Assembly (NCBI GenBank): GCA_028554795.2
Contig: JAPYKE020000035.1
Coordinates: forward strand, 1-64,000
Direction: 5' to 3'
Length of the DNA: 64,000 nt
Origin: Sinohyriopsis cumingii
Taxonomy: Eukaryota; Mollusca; Bivalvia; Unionida; Unionidae
The translations under genes and the position numbers were made by a program. How positions within the stretch are numbered: the first letter of the stretch is position 1; every line of letters begins with the position of its first letter. Shown in pieces: positions 1 through 10,300 of the stretch. The notes beneath the pieces were generated by a model. It worked only from the letters and a program-made list of their open reading frames with translations. It ran no database searches and was not told where the DNA came from.

Positions 1-1266
1 TTCATATCACTAACAGAATAACATTTTATTATATAGTCCGAAATTATATTAACTTTAAACTAAACTAATTTTATAGGTCATAAAACAGACCTTTGTTGTA
101 GAAAACCAAATTTCAGCCACAGAATCCAGAAATAAAATATTTAACAAAAATTGCATTTTTTTAGCGTACTGAGATACTTCCAATCCGCCGACTAGAAGTC
201 TCGGCATCTAAAATTAACAATGTCTACAACGGCATTGAGACAGGAGCGTCAGCTCAATCGTGATGATGTTATTACAGATACCGAGAAAATACAAGGACAA
301 AAAAACCAGGACAGTAGCTGGAATCAAGTGACTAATATTTGTTATAAAAGTCCAATGTCCTATTATTTGAAATAAATGAGCACATGCGCCGAGGCTGGTT
401 TTGGTGAATTGCATGATGGCGGATGCACACCATCTTGTTTGGTCATTGTGCACTCAGCTCGCCCTGAGTGGTATTTATTTGAACATTTGTTGTTCCACTA
501 AGGATGCTGCTGTGTGTCTTATGTATTCCTCCATCTAAAGCTTCTAGTCATATGCCGATATGGGTGTATGTTTTGCGGAAAGTTCCTTTTGTAGCTTTAG
601 TTGATGAGACTTTTTTTCTTTATACTAACAGTATTCTTACATACAAGTGGGCGCACTACCGAGAGAATCAAACGACTTCTGCAAGTGTCTGGCTTTGACG
701 GTCCCATTATCCCCTATTTACATCGACCTCAATACAACAGTATCTGTCAACTAAAGGTTCATAAATGCGCATACATTTTCTAATCACCTAATGACCGCAC
801 ATAAGGAAACTCTAATAATTTTACACTTGCATGAGTTTTCTTCCTGCACATTTGTATGATTCCTCAGTAGGTCTTTCTAAGCCGAATATTAGTACTTCAC
901 GCCATGCAATGCCAAACATGACCCCAACACCCAATACAATGAATTATTCGTAACTTAAATTAGTAAACACTTATACCTAAAATCATCCAAAAAATTCACT
1001 ATGTTAAGAAATTAGGGAGGGTCCATTTTACGAAGCTAATCGATGCTATCAAAAAGGCTCGTGAATACTGTAGACTGATGTCTGTTAACAAAAACTGGCT
1101 GATTACTCGGCTTGAGAAATATCGTTCTTATATCGACTCCATTAGCAACAAATAGTCACTAAAATCCAGCAAAGTTATAAACGGAGACAGAACTGCAAAT
1201 AGCGCACATCCTAGTTTGATTACAGTATTTTGCTTATATGGAAAGTATTTAAAATTAAATGTGGTC

Positions 1267-1305
1267 GATATTTAAAGTGTTCGATATTACAGCACTTTCA
1301 ATATC
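1267..1305. repeat. Conserved inverted repeat with 13-bp arms
   Basis: GATATTTAAAGTG (1267-1279) and CACTTTCAATATC (1293-1305) are inverted repeats matching at 12 of 13 positions, with a T/C mismatch at 1273/1299 and a 13-nt loop. The loop contains a further TCGATATT (1281-1288), a direct repeat of 1265-1272. The motif is unchanged in all 18 units (4939-4977, 8611-8649, then every unit to 63683-63721). It could form a DNA cruciform or RNA hairpin. No function is shown by the sequence. Confidence 0.75.
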
Positions 1306-1589
1306 AGAAGACATTGCGTATTTTGAATATAACACAAAAGAACTATGATCGAGCATATAATAACTTAAAGGTATTAAATGTGTTTAGTTTTCTTGTTTAA
1401 ATTACTTGCTAAAAATATGAAGGCTACTTCATTAAAAGCATATCAACTTGAATTACTTGTAGAATGTTCTGACATGCTGTACATAGTTTTCAAATGGTGA
1501 GTATATTGCCAAAGTACTGAAGCAAAAATCTAATATGGCGTATATATTTGACAAAGGTGAAGTCTTTGTTGCATATCATTTGCTTTAGG

Positions 1590-1716
1590 TTGAATGCAGT
1601 TGAGTGCCAGTCCTCAGACAGATGCAGCGAGGTATCACTCCAAATACAAGACCTATCCGAAAGAAGCCGAGATCGCGAGACTCGGGGTAGTGTAGCCGAG
1701 AGAGCATTCCGCTACA
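1590..1716 (+). repeat. Putative 3' end (R/U5) of the 5' LTR, truncated
   Basis: The segment ends GCTACA, followed by AAT and then the TGG of the primer-binding site. An LTR ending in CA a few bases before the PBS is the usual arrangement. It includes a CCGAG/CTCGG stem (1667-1671 with 1681-1685) around a TCGCGA palindrome, which could form an RNA hairpin in the leader. Unit 1 has G at 1659 where all others have T; unit 13 has C at 45768 in the terminal GCTACA. The left edge is uncertain because no matching TGT start with a polypurine tract was found anywhere in the unit. Confidence 0.55.
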
Positions 1717-1719
1717 AAT

Positions 1720-1737
1720 TGGCGACAGCGGTGGGAT
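1720..1737 (+). other. Primer-binding site fitting a tRNA-Ser 3' end
   Basis: The 18 bases TGGCGACAGCGGTGGGAT begin with TGG (complement of CCA). Read as the complement of a tRNA 3' end they give discriminator G, a seven-base acceptor strand CGCTGTC, and the start of a T-arm (ATCCCACC without its TTCGA loop). G at position 73 is typical of eukaryotic tRNA-Ser; the isoacceptor is inferred. The match stops at AGG (1738-1740), where the tRNA T-loop complement would begin with TCG. Copies are at 5392, 9064, 12736, 16408, 20080, 23752, 27424, 31087, 34759, 38431, 42103, 45775, 49447, 53119, 56791 and 60464, all identical. Confidence 0.6.
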
Positions 1738-1849
1738 AGGTCAAGGGAGTAGAAGACAAAATCAAGATGGTTTACTGAGGGTGAAAATTAGGCACAAGGA
1801 TGCTTACTCCCGAAACGGAGGTGAAGACAGCAATTCTTTTCGAAGATGA
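1738..1849 (+). other. Leader between PBS and gag remnant
   Basis: About 112 bp of purine-rich sequence separates the PBS from the readable gag frame. It contains ATG codons at 1768 and 1800, but the first is followed by stops within a few codons and neither opens a frame into gag. An in-frame TGA at 1847-1849 bounds the readable gag frame on the left. The original gag start is therefore lost or unrecognisable. The leader is present in every full unit. Confidence 0.5.
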
Positions 1850-2812
1850 ATTAGGCGCTTAACGAAGGAAAGCGAAGATTTGGAGAAACGACTAACTGCG
1901 AGGATAGGGACTATTGATAGGAGTGCTGAGACGACCAGGAAGGAAGGGGTATCGTCGAGAGAAAGAACCACCTTTAGACGACACATTCACTTTAGTGGAC
2001 ATGCGATGTCGGCACCCTCGGATTCACCGAAGATCAAGAAGATAGCCGTTACCACAGCGACAAGGGATGCTGTATATGTAGCTTTCACAGACAGATCGAA
2101 GTCTGAAAGCAAGCGAGCCGTCTCAGAAGTAAGCGGTGCGGCGACTGATCTTCCGCACAGAACCTTGAAGAGGCTAGTCGTTACACCGATGTCGTACGAC
2201 GAGACGACACCCTTGATGGATTTTATGATTCACTTCGAGATGTGTTCAACCCTAAATTCTTGGACATAGGAAGAAATTGATCTGTATTTAGGGGGTTTTA
2301 CTTAGAGGTCAAGCACAGCAATTGTTGGCAGTGCCTAAAAATAAGCCGTAGGCTGGATTAGTTGATGATTTGAAACAGAGACTCGCACCCCCGAACCAGA
2401 CCGAGTTATACAGAGTTCAGCTAAGGAGTAGGATTCGCAAGAACGGAGAATCCTTGCCAGAGCTTGCGCAGGCTATACGGCGGCTTGCAACATTAACCTA
2501 ACAAGAGGTGAGTTTACTTTCAGTCGACACGCTCGCGAAAGAACAGTTCATTGATGCTCTAGACGATTCTGACATGGCTTAAAGGCACAACATGCGAGAC
2601 CCGTTACGATTAACGATGTGGTACAGATAGCTGTCGAATTAGAGGCGTTCGCTAGAGCTGAGCTAAAACGACAGGGAGGGAAAAGGTACATCCGTGGTGT
2701 GTCGGCACAGGAAGAGGAACAAGGGCCAGCGATCAGAGAACTGAGAGCAAATGATGGAGCTGACGAGATTGGTTGCTGAACTTAGGACTGAAGTAAGGAG
2801 TACCAAGCGATG
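1850..2812 (+). pseudogene. gag: Decayed Ty3/Gypsy-type gag (capsid region), unit 1
   Basis: In retrotransposons Gag forms the particle that packages element RNA. The readable frame runs from 1850 to a TAG at 2267-2269. The capsid-type motif PMSYDETTPLMDF starts near 2186. Homology continues in other frames: RGQAQ near 2304 after a +1 shift in the G5T4 run (2291-2299), PPNQTELYRVQLR near 2388-2426, LAKEQFIDALDDSDM at 2532-2576, INDVVQIAVELEAF at 2609-2650, and a coiled-coil-like end at ~2745-2812 in a third frame. Stops are TAG 2349, TAA 2499, TAA 2580 and TGA 2777; frames also change near 2580 and 2745. The only long frame would need a TTG start at 1880 and has no ATG before codon 43, so I do not call a gene. 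The antisense frame at 1804-1986 is its shadow. No zinc knuckle is seen. Confidence 0.85.
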
Positions 2813-5261
2813 GAAATTACGTGATTTACACGACGTCCTTTACTGTGATATATCCTCCAAATATCCGACTGCCTCTGAGTATATCATATACAGATGCAAA
2901 TTGTCATAATTTAAACATTTTAAAATATTTTTCATTACATTTTCACTTATACTACACTAAAACGTAGCACAAATTTACACTGGGTAAGTTTCAACATATA
3001 ATAGTTTTGTTTTATATGATGTGCTATGGTGCAGTTAATTCTGGTCTGACCGTAGGTCAATTGATATTTGAACTAAAATTACACACTTAATAGGCTGGAT
3101 CGAGTGGCACGCACCCTTGCTATTAATGGTACCAAATGATGTTTAAATTAATAATGGACGCTAGCCTCTGCGTTTGAAAAATGGCATGAGAATACTTTTA
3201 GGTTTATGGCAGGGTCATTATATTGGTATTCAGTTGCTTTTGGTCGCAGTGAACTATTTCTGCTGCGCTGACTGCTAACATTTAAAAAGTATGCATAGGC
3301 AGAATAGATAAGACAGCAATCCATACGAGTTTCATTATTCCAAAGCATTATACATTATCTTGTGACCGGAAAAGTAGTTAAATTGCTAAAATATGTCGCC
3401 TCACTGTATACAATTTTGTTGAACTGCATCATTTTGGTATCATTTCTGTGAAGTTCATGGATCTGAGTTTCTAGTTACACTTAACACTAACTCGTGTACT
3501 CATAGTCTGTAGCGTAAATGGGACAGATAGCCCAAGCATGTTTGGCTAAAGTGGAACATATAGAATGAGCCTACTCCATAATATCTACAATGATTAATGC
3601 TTATTGGTTTGATTCTGAAAATATTGTGAACGATTTCTTGGACAAAGAACGAGTTCACCAAATTTTTCAGTATCATATCAATAACAGAATAACATTTTAT
3701 TATATAGTCCGAAATTATATTAACTTTAAACTAAACTAATTTTATAGGTCATAAAACAGACTTTTGTTGTAGAAAACCAAATTTCAGCTACAGAATCCAG
3801 AAATAAAATATTTAACAAAAATTGCATTTTTTAGCGTACTGAGATACTTACACTCCGCCGACTAGAAGTCTCGGCATCTAAAATTAACACTGTCTACAAC
3901 GGCATTGAGACAGGAGCGTCATGCTCAATCGTGATGATGTTATTACAGATACCGAGAAAATACAAGGACAAAAAAACCAGGACAGTAGGTGGAATCAAGT
4001 GACTAGTATTTGTTATAAAAGTCCAATGTCCTATTATTTGAAATAAATGAGCACATGCGCCGAGGCTGGTTTTGGGTGAATTGCATGATGGCGGATGCAC
4101 ACCATCTTGTTTGGTCATTGTGCACTCAGCTCGCCCTGAGTGGTATTTATTTGAACATTTGTTGTTCCACTAAGGATGCTGCTGTGTGTCTTATGTATTC
4201 CTCCATCTAAAGCTTCTAGTCATATGCCGAGATGGGTGTATGTTTTACGGAAAGTTCCTTTTGTAGCTTTAGTTGATGAGACTTTTTTTCTTTATACTAA
4301 CAGTATTCTTACATACAAGTGGGCGCACTACAGAGAGAATCAAACGACTTCTGCAAGTGTCTGGCTTTGACGGTCCCATTATCCCCTATTTACATCGACC
4401 TCAATACAACAGTATCTGTCAACTAAAGGTTCATAAATGCGCATACATTTTCTAATCACCTAATGACCGCACATAAGGAAACTCTAATAATTTTACACTT
4501 GCATGAGTTTTCTTCCTGCACATTTGTATGATTCCTCAGTAGGTCTTTCTAAGCCGAATATTAGTACTTCACGCCATGCAATGCAAAACATGACCCCAAC
4601 ACCCAATACAATGAATTATTCGTAACTTAAATTAGTAAACACTTATACCTAAAATCATCCAAAAAATTCACTATGTTAAGAAATTAGGGAGGGTCCATTT
4701 TACGAAGCTAATCGATGCTATCAAAAAGGCTCGTGAATACTGTAGACTGATGTCTGTTAACAAAAACTGGTTGATTACTCGGCTTGAGAAATATCGTTCT
4801 TATATCGACTCCATTAGCAACAAATAGTCACTAAAATCCAGCAAAGTTATAAACGGAGACAGAACTGCAAATAGCGCACATCCTAGGTTGATTACAGTAT
4901 TTTGCTTATATGGAAAGTATTTAAAATTAAATGTGGTCGATATTTAAAGTGTTCGATATTACAGCACTTTCAATATCAGAAGACATTGCGTATTTTGAAT
5001 ATAACACAAAAGAACTATGATCGAGCATATAATAACTTAAAGGTATTAAATGTGTTTAGTTTTCTTGTTTAAATTACTTGCTAAAAATATGAAGGCTACT
5101 TCATTAAAAGCATATCAACTTGAATTACTTGTAGAATGTTCTGACATGCTGTACATAGTTTTCAAATGGTGAGTATATTGCCAAAGTACTGAAGCAAAAA
5201 TCTAATATGGCGTATATATTTGACAAAGGTGAAGTCTTTGTTGCATATCATTTGCTTTAGG
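2813..5261. other. AT-rich noncoding part of the unit (units 1 to 2; repeated throughout)
   Basis: This ~2.4-kb stretch between successive gag fragments holds no gene I can support. Short frames occur: antisense 3148-3348 (66 codons) and 3894-4118 (74 codons), and overlapping sense frames 4176-4370 and 4273-4455, the latter needing a TTG start. None has a recognised domain. Differences between copies change the amino acid or break the frame: the antisense 66-codon frame gains a TGA in units 4, 10, 12 and 16, and the 4176-type frame is shifted in unit 17. That is not what purifying selection would leave. The stretch contains the 13-bp-arm hairpin, the small palindrome and several T or A runs. 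Equivalent stretches lie between gag copies up to 64000. Confidence 0.7.
3047..3059. repeat. Small palindrome TGACC-GTA-GGTCA
   Basis: Perfect five-base arms flank GTA. The arms match the AGGTCA half-site bound by nuclear receptors, but they are everted, not in the classic inverted layout. The motif recurs in each full unit (6719-6731 in unit 2). It may be chance or a binding site; there is no other evidence. Confidence 0.35.
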
Positions 5262-7344
5262 TTGAATGCAGTTGAGTGCCAGTCCTCAGACAGATGCAGC
5301 GAGGTATCACTCCAAATACAAGACCTATCCTAAAGAAGCCGAGATCGCGAGACTCGGGGTAGTGTAGCCGAGAGAGCATTCCGCTACAAATTGGCGACAG
5401 CGGTGGGATAGGTCGAGGGAGTAGAAGACAAAATCAAGATGGTTTACTGAGGGTGAAAATTAGGCACAAGGATGCTTACTCCCGAAACGGAGGTGAAGAC
5501 AGCAATTCTTTTCGAAGATGAATTAGGCGCTTAACGAAGGAAAGCGAAGATTTGGAGAAACGACTAACTGCGAGGATAGGGACTATTGATAGGAGTGCTG
5601 AGACGACCAGGAAGGAAGGGGTATCGTCGAGAGAAAGAACCACCTTTAGACGACACATTCACTTTAGTGGACATGCGATGTCGGCACCCTCGGATTCACC
5701 GAAGATCAAGAAGATAGCCGTTACCACAGCGACAAGGGATGCTGTATATGTAGCTTTCACAGACAGATCGAAGTCTGAAAGCAAGCGAGCCGTCTCAGAA
5801 GTAAGCGGTGCGGCGACTGATCTTCCGCACAGAACCTTGAAGAGGCTAGTCGTTACACCGATGTCGTACGACGAGACGACACCCTTGATGGATTTTATGA
5901 TTCACTTCGAGATGTGTTCAACCCTAAATTCTTGGACATAGGAAGAAATTGATCTGTATTTAGGGGGTTTTACTTAGAGGTCAAGCACAGCAATTGTTGG
6001 CAGTGCCTAAAAATAAGCCGTAGGCTGGATTAGTTGATGATTTGAAACAGAGATTCGCACCCCCGAACCAGACCGAGTTATACAGAGTTCAGCTAAGGAG
6101 TAGGATTCGCAAGAACGGAGAATCCTTGCCAGAGCTTGCGCAGGCTATACGGCGGCTTGCAACATTAACCTAACAAGAGGTGAGTTTACTTTCAGTCGAC
6201 ACGCTCGCGAAAGAACAGTTCATTGATGCCCTAGACGATTCTGACATGGCTTAAAGGTACAACAAGCGAGACCCGTTACGATTAACGATGTGGTACAGAT
6301 AGCTGTCGAATTAGAGGCGTTCGCTAGAGCTGAGCTAAAACGACAGGGAGGGAAAAGGTACATCCGTGGTGTGTCGGCACAGGAAGAGGAACAAGGGCCA
6401 GCGATCAGAGAACTGAGAGCAAATGATGGAGCTGACGAGATTGGTTGCTGAACTTAGGACTGAAGTAAGGAGTACCAAGCGATGGAAATTACGTGATTTA
6501 CACGACGTCCTTTACTGTGATATATCCTCCAAATATCCGACTGCCTCTGAGTATATCATATACAGATGCAAATTGTCATAATTTAAACATTTTAAAATAT
6601 TTTTCATTACATTTTCACTTATACTACACTAAAACGTAGCACAAATTTACACTGGGTAAGTTTCAACATATAATAGTTTTGTTTTATATGATGTGCTATG
6701 GTGCAGTTAATTCTGGTCTGACCGTAGGTCAATTGATATTTGAACTAAAATTACACACTTAATAGGCTGGATCGAGTGGCACGCACCCTTGCTATTAATG
6801 GTACCAAATGATGTTTAAATTAATAATGGACGCTAGCCTCTGCGTTTGAAAATTGTCATGAGAATACTTTTAGGTTTATGGCAGGGTCATTATATTGGTG
6901 TTCAGTTGCCTTTGGTCGCAGTGAACTATTTCTGCTGCGCTGACTGCTAACATTTAAAAAGTATGCATAGGCAGAATAGATAAGACAGCAATCCATACGA
7001 GTTTCATTATTCCAAAGCATTATACATTATCTTGTGACCGGAAAAGTAGTTAAATTGCTAAAATATGTCGCCTCACTGTATACAATTTTGTTGAACTGCA
7101 TCATTTTGGTATCATTTCTGTGAAGTTCATGGATCTGAGTTTCTAGTTACACTTAACACTAACTCGTGTACTCATAGTCTGTAGCGTAAATGGGACAGAT
7201 AGCCCAAGCATGTTTGGCTAAAGTGGAACATATAGAATGAGCCTACTCCATAATATCTACAATGATTAATGCTTATTGGTTTGATTCTGAAAATATTGTG
7301 AACGATTTCTTGGACAAAGAACGAGTTCACCAAATTTTTCAGTA
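3673..7344 (+). repeat. Satellite unit 2 (type IIb)
   Basis: Type IIb markers are GTAGGTGG near 3987-3994, GAAAATTGTCATG near 6847, and GGTGTTCAG with TTGCCTTT near 6897-6912. I found no difference from units 3 and 7. PBS 5392-5409, gag remnant 5522-6484, hairpin 4939-4977. Confidence 0.95.
5522..6484 (+). pseudogene. gag: Decayed gag, unit 2
   Basis: It has the same stops and frameshifts as unit 1; the first stop is TAG at 5939. It carries the type II states TTC (Phe before APPNQ) and KVQQARP after the DSDM motif, which I judge closer to the ancestral gag than the type I states. Confidence 0.83.
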
Positions 7345-10300
7345 TCATATCAATAACAGAATAACATTTTATTATATAGTCCGAAATTATATTAACTTTA
7401 AACTAAACTAATTTTATAGGTCATAAAACAGACTTTTGTTGTAGAAAACCAAATTTCAGCTACAGAATCCAGAAATAAAATATTTAACAAAAATTGCATT
7501 TTTTAGCGTACTGAGATACTTACACTCCGCCGACTAGAAGTCTCGGCATCTAAAATTAACACTGTCTACAACGGCATTGAGACAGGAGCGTCATGCTCAA
7601 TCGTGATGATGTTATTACAGATACCGAGAAAATACAAGGACAAAAAAACCAGGACAGTAGGTGGAATCAAGTGACTAGTATTTGTTATAAAAGTCCAATG
7701 TCCTATTATTTGAAATAAATGAGCACATGCGCCGAGGCTGGTTTTGGGTGAATTGCATGATGGCGGATGCACACCATCTTGTTTGGTCATTGTGCACTCA
7801 GCTCGCCCTGAGTGGTATTTATTTGAACATTTGTTGTTCCACTAAGGATGCTGCTGTGTGTCTTATGTATTCCTCCATCTAAAGCTTCTAGTCATATGCC
7901 GAGATGGGTGTATGTTTTACGGAAAGTTCCTTTTGTAGCTTTAGTTGATGAGACTTTTTTTCTTTATACTAACAGTATTCTTACATACAAGTGGGCGCAC
8001 TACAGAGAGAATCAAACGACTTCTGCAAGTGTCTGGCTTTGACGGTCCCATTATCCCCTATTTACATCGACCTCAATACAACAGTATCTGTCAACTAAAG
8101 GTTCATAAATGCGCATACATTTTCTAATCACCTAATGACCGCACATAAGGAAACTCTAATAATTTTACACTTGCATGAGTTTTCTTCCTGCACATTTGTA
8201 TGATTCCTCAGTAGGTCTTTCTAAGCCGAATATTAGTACTTCACGCCATGCAATGCAAAACATGACCCCAACACCCAATACAATGAATTATTCGTAACTT
8301 AAATTAGTAAACACTTATACCTAAAATCATCCAAAAAATTCACTATGTTAAGAAATTAGGGAGGGTCCATTTTACGAAGCTAATCGATGCTATCAAAAAG
8401 GCTCGTGAATACTGTAGACTGATGTCTGTTAACAAAAACTGGTTGATTACTCGGCTTGAGAAATATCGTTCTTATATCGACTCCATTAGCAACAAATAGT
8501 CACTAAAATCCAGCAAAGTTATAAACGGAGACAGAACTGCAAATAGCGCACATCCTAGGTTGATTACAGTATTTTGCTTATATGGAAAGTATTTAAAATT
8601 AAATGTGGTCGATATTTAAAGTGTTCGATATTACAGCACTTTCAATATCAGAAGACATTGCGTATTTTGAATATAACACAAAAGAACTATGATCGAGCAT
8701 ATAATAACTTAAAGGTATTAAATGTGTTTAGTTTTCTTGTTTAAATTACTTGCTAAAAATATGAAGGCTACTTCATTAAAAGCATATCAACTTGAATTAC
8801 TTGTAGAATGTTCTGACATGCTGTACATAGTTTTCAAATGGTGAGTATATTGCCAAAGTACTGAAGCAAAAATCTAATATGGCGTATATATTTGACAAAG
8901 GTGAAGTCTTTGTTGCATATCATTTGCTTTAGGTTGAATGCAGTTGAGTGCCAGTCCTCAGACAGATGCAGCGAGGTATCACTCCAAATACAAGACCTAT
9001 CCTAAAGAAGCCGAGATCGCGAGACTCGGGGTAGTGTAGCCGAGAGAGCATTCCGCTACAAATTGGCGACAGCGGTGGGATAGGTCGAGGGAGTAGAAGA
9101 CAAAATCAAGATGGTTTACTGAGGGTGAAAATTAGGCACAAGGATGCTTACTCCCGAAACGGAGGTGAAGACAGCAATTCTTTTCGAAGATGAATTAGGC
9201 GCTTAACGAAGGAAAGCGAAGATTTGGAGAAACGACTAACTGCGAGGATAGGGACTATTGATAGGAGTGCTGAGACGACCAGGAAGGAAGGGGTATCGTC
9301 GAGAGAAAGAACCACCTTTAGACGACACATTCACTTTAGTGGACATGCGATGTCGGCACCCTCGGATTCACCGAAGATCAAGAAGATAGCCGTTACCACA
9401 GCGACAAGGGATGCTGTATATGTAGCTTTCACAGACAGATCGAAGTCTGAAAGCAAGCGAGCCGTCTCAGAAGTAAGCGGTGCGGCGACTGATCTTCCGC
9501 ACAGAACCTTGAAGAGGCTAGTCGTTACACCGATGTCGTACGACGAGACGACACCCTTGATGGATTTTATGATTCACTTCGAGATGTGTTCAACCCTAAA
9601 TTCTTGGACATAGGAAGAAATTGATCTGTATTTAGGGGGTTTTACTTAGAGGTCAAGCACAGCAATTGTTGGCAGTGCCTAAAAATAAGCCGTAGGCTGG
9701 ATTAGTTGATGATTTGAAACAGAGATTCGCACCCCCGAACCAGACCGAGTTATACAGAGTTCAGCTAAGGAGTAGGATTCGCAAGAACGGAGAATCCTTG
9801 CCAGAGCTTGCGCAGGCTATACGGCGGCTTGCAACATTAACCTAACAAGAGGTGAGTTTACTTTCAGTCGACACGCTCGCGAAAGAACAGTTCATTGATG
9901 CCCTAGACGATTCTGACATGGCTTAAAGGTACAACAAGCGAGACCCGTTACGATTAACGATGTGGTACAGATAGCTGTCGAATTAGAGGCGTTCGCTAGA
10001 GCTGAGCTAAAACGACAGGGAGGGAAAAGGTACATCCGTGGTGTGTCGGCACAGGAAGAGGAACAAGGGCCAGCGATCAGAGAACTGAGAGCAAATGATG
10101 GAGCTGACGAGATTGGTTGCTGAACTTAGGACTGAAGTAAGGAGTACCAAGCGATGGAAATTACGTGATTTACACGACGTCCTTTACTGTGATATATCCT
10201 CCAAATATCCGACTGCCTCTGAGTATATCATATACAGATGCAAATTGTCATAATTTAAACATTTTAAAATATTTTTCATTACATTTTCACTTATACTACA

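Larger units (their letters stand above)
1590..2812 (+). mobile_element. Truncated Ty3/Gypsy-type LTR retrotransposon head (LTR end, PBS, leader, gag remnant)
   Basis: The GC-richer part of the unit reads in the order expected for the 5' end of an LTR retrotransposon: LTR 3' end (to 1716, ending TACA), a 3-nt gap, the primer-binding site (1720-1737), a leader, then gag (1850-2812). The junctions at ~1590 and ~2812 are set by the change to AT-rich sequence and are approximate. The 5' part of the LTR, gag zinc knuckle, pol, polypurine tract and 3' LTR were not found in the unit. The block recurs in units 2-17 at an offset of 3,672 bp (5262-6484, 8934-10156 and so on). Identification rests on the gag motifs and the PBS. 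It cannot transpose by itself. Confidence 0.8.
1..3672 (+). repeat. Satellite unit 1 (type I, divergent left end)
   Basis: This copy is type I in both halves. It is the only one with several indels close together: a seventh T in the T-run near 154-160, a missing T near 250 and a missing G near 404. It also has substitutions at positions 1 and 10. Private changes include G at 1659, which removes a TAA found in one frame of every other copy, and C at 2586. The indels change the short antisense frame at 214-453 compared with all later copies. This looks like the edge of an array, or of a contig with poorer consensus. Confidence 0.95.

Noticed and set aside
1548-1739. A 63-codon sense frame present only in unit 1
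   Set aside because: It exists only because G at 1659 removes a stop, needs a TTG start, and runs across the LTR end and PBS.
1690-1760. A tRNA gene near the PBS
   Set aside because: The segment matches only the complement of a tRNA 3' end. No cloverleaf, A box or B box is visible.
1800-1830. Hammerhead ribozyme, as found in some satellites (CGAAAC at 1808)
   Set aside because: The CTGATGA core and matching stems are absent in both orientations.
1804-1986. Antisense 60-codon reading frame opposite gag
   Set aside because: It is the shadow of the gag remnant on the other strand.
1880-2269. A 129-codon protein-coding gene
   Set aside because: It begins with TTG, which is not a usual eukaryotic start. 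The frame is the middle of a gag whose downstream part lies in other frames behind stops.
3148-3348. Antisense 66-codon reading frame
   Set aside because: It is interrupted by TGA in units 4, 10, 12 and 16, altered in units 2, 3 and 7, and has no known motif.
1-3672. CENP-B box in the unit
   Set aside because: No match to the TTCG....A..CGGG core was found on either strand by eye.
3894-4118. Antisense 74-codon reading frame with a hydrophobic stretch, repeated in most units
   Set aside because: No recognised domain. Copies differ by amino-acid changes (Thr/Ile, Pro/Ala, His/Arg), and unit 1 is frameshifted. It looks like chance in repeated DNA.
4176-4455. Two overlapping sense reading frames of 64 and 60 codons
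   Set aside because: They overlap in different frames and the second needs a TTG start. Variants are non-synonymous, unit 17 breaks them, and there is no similarity I recognise.
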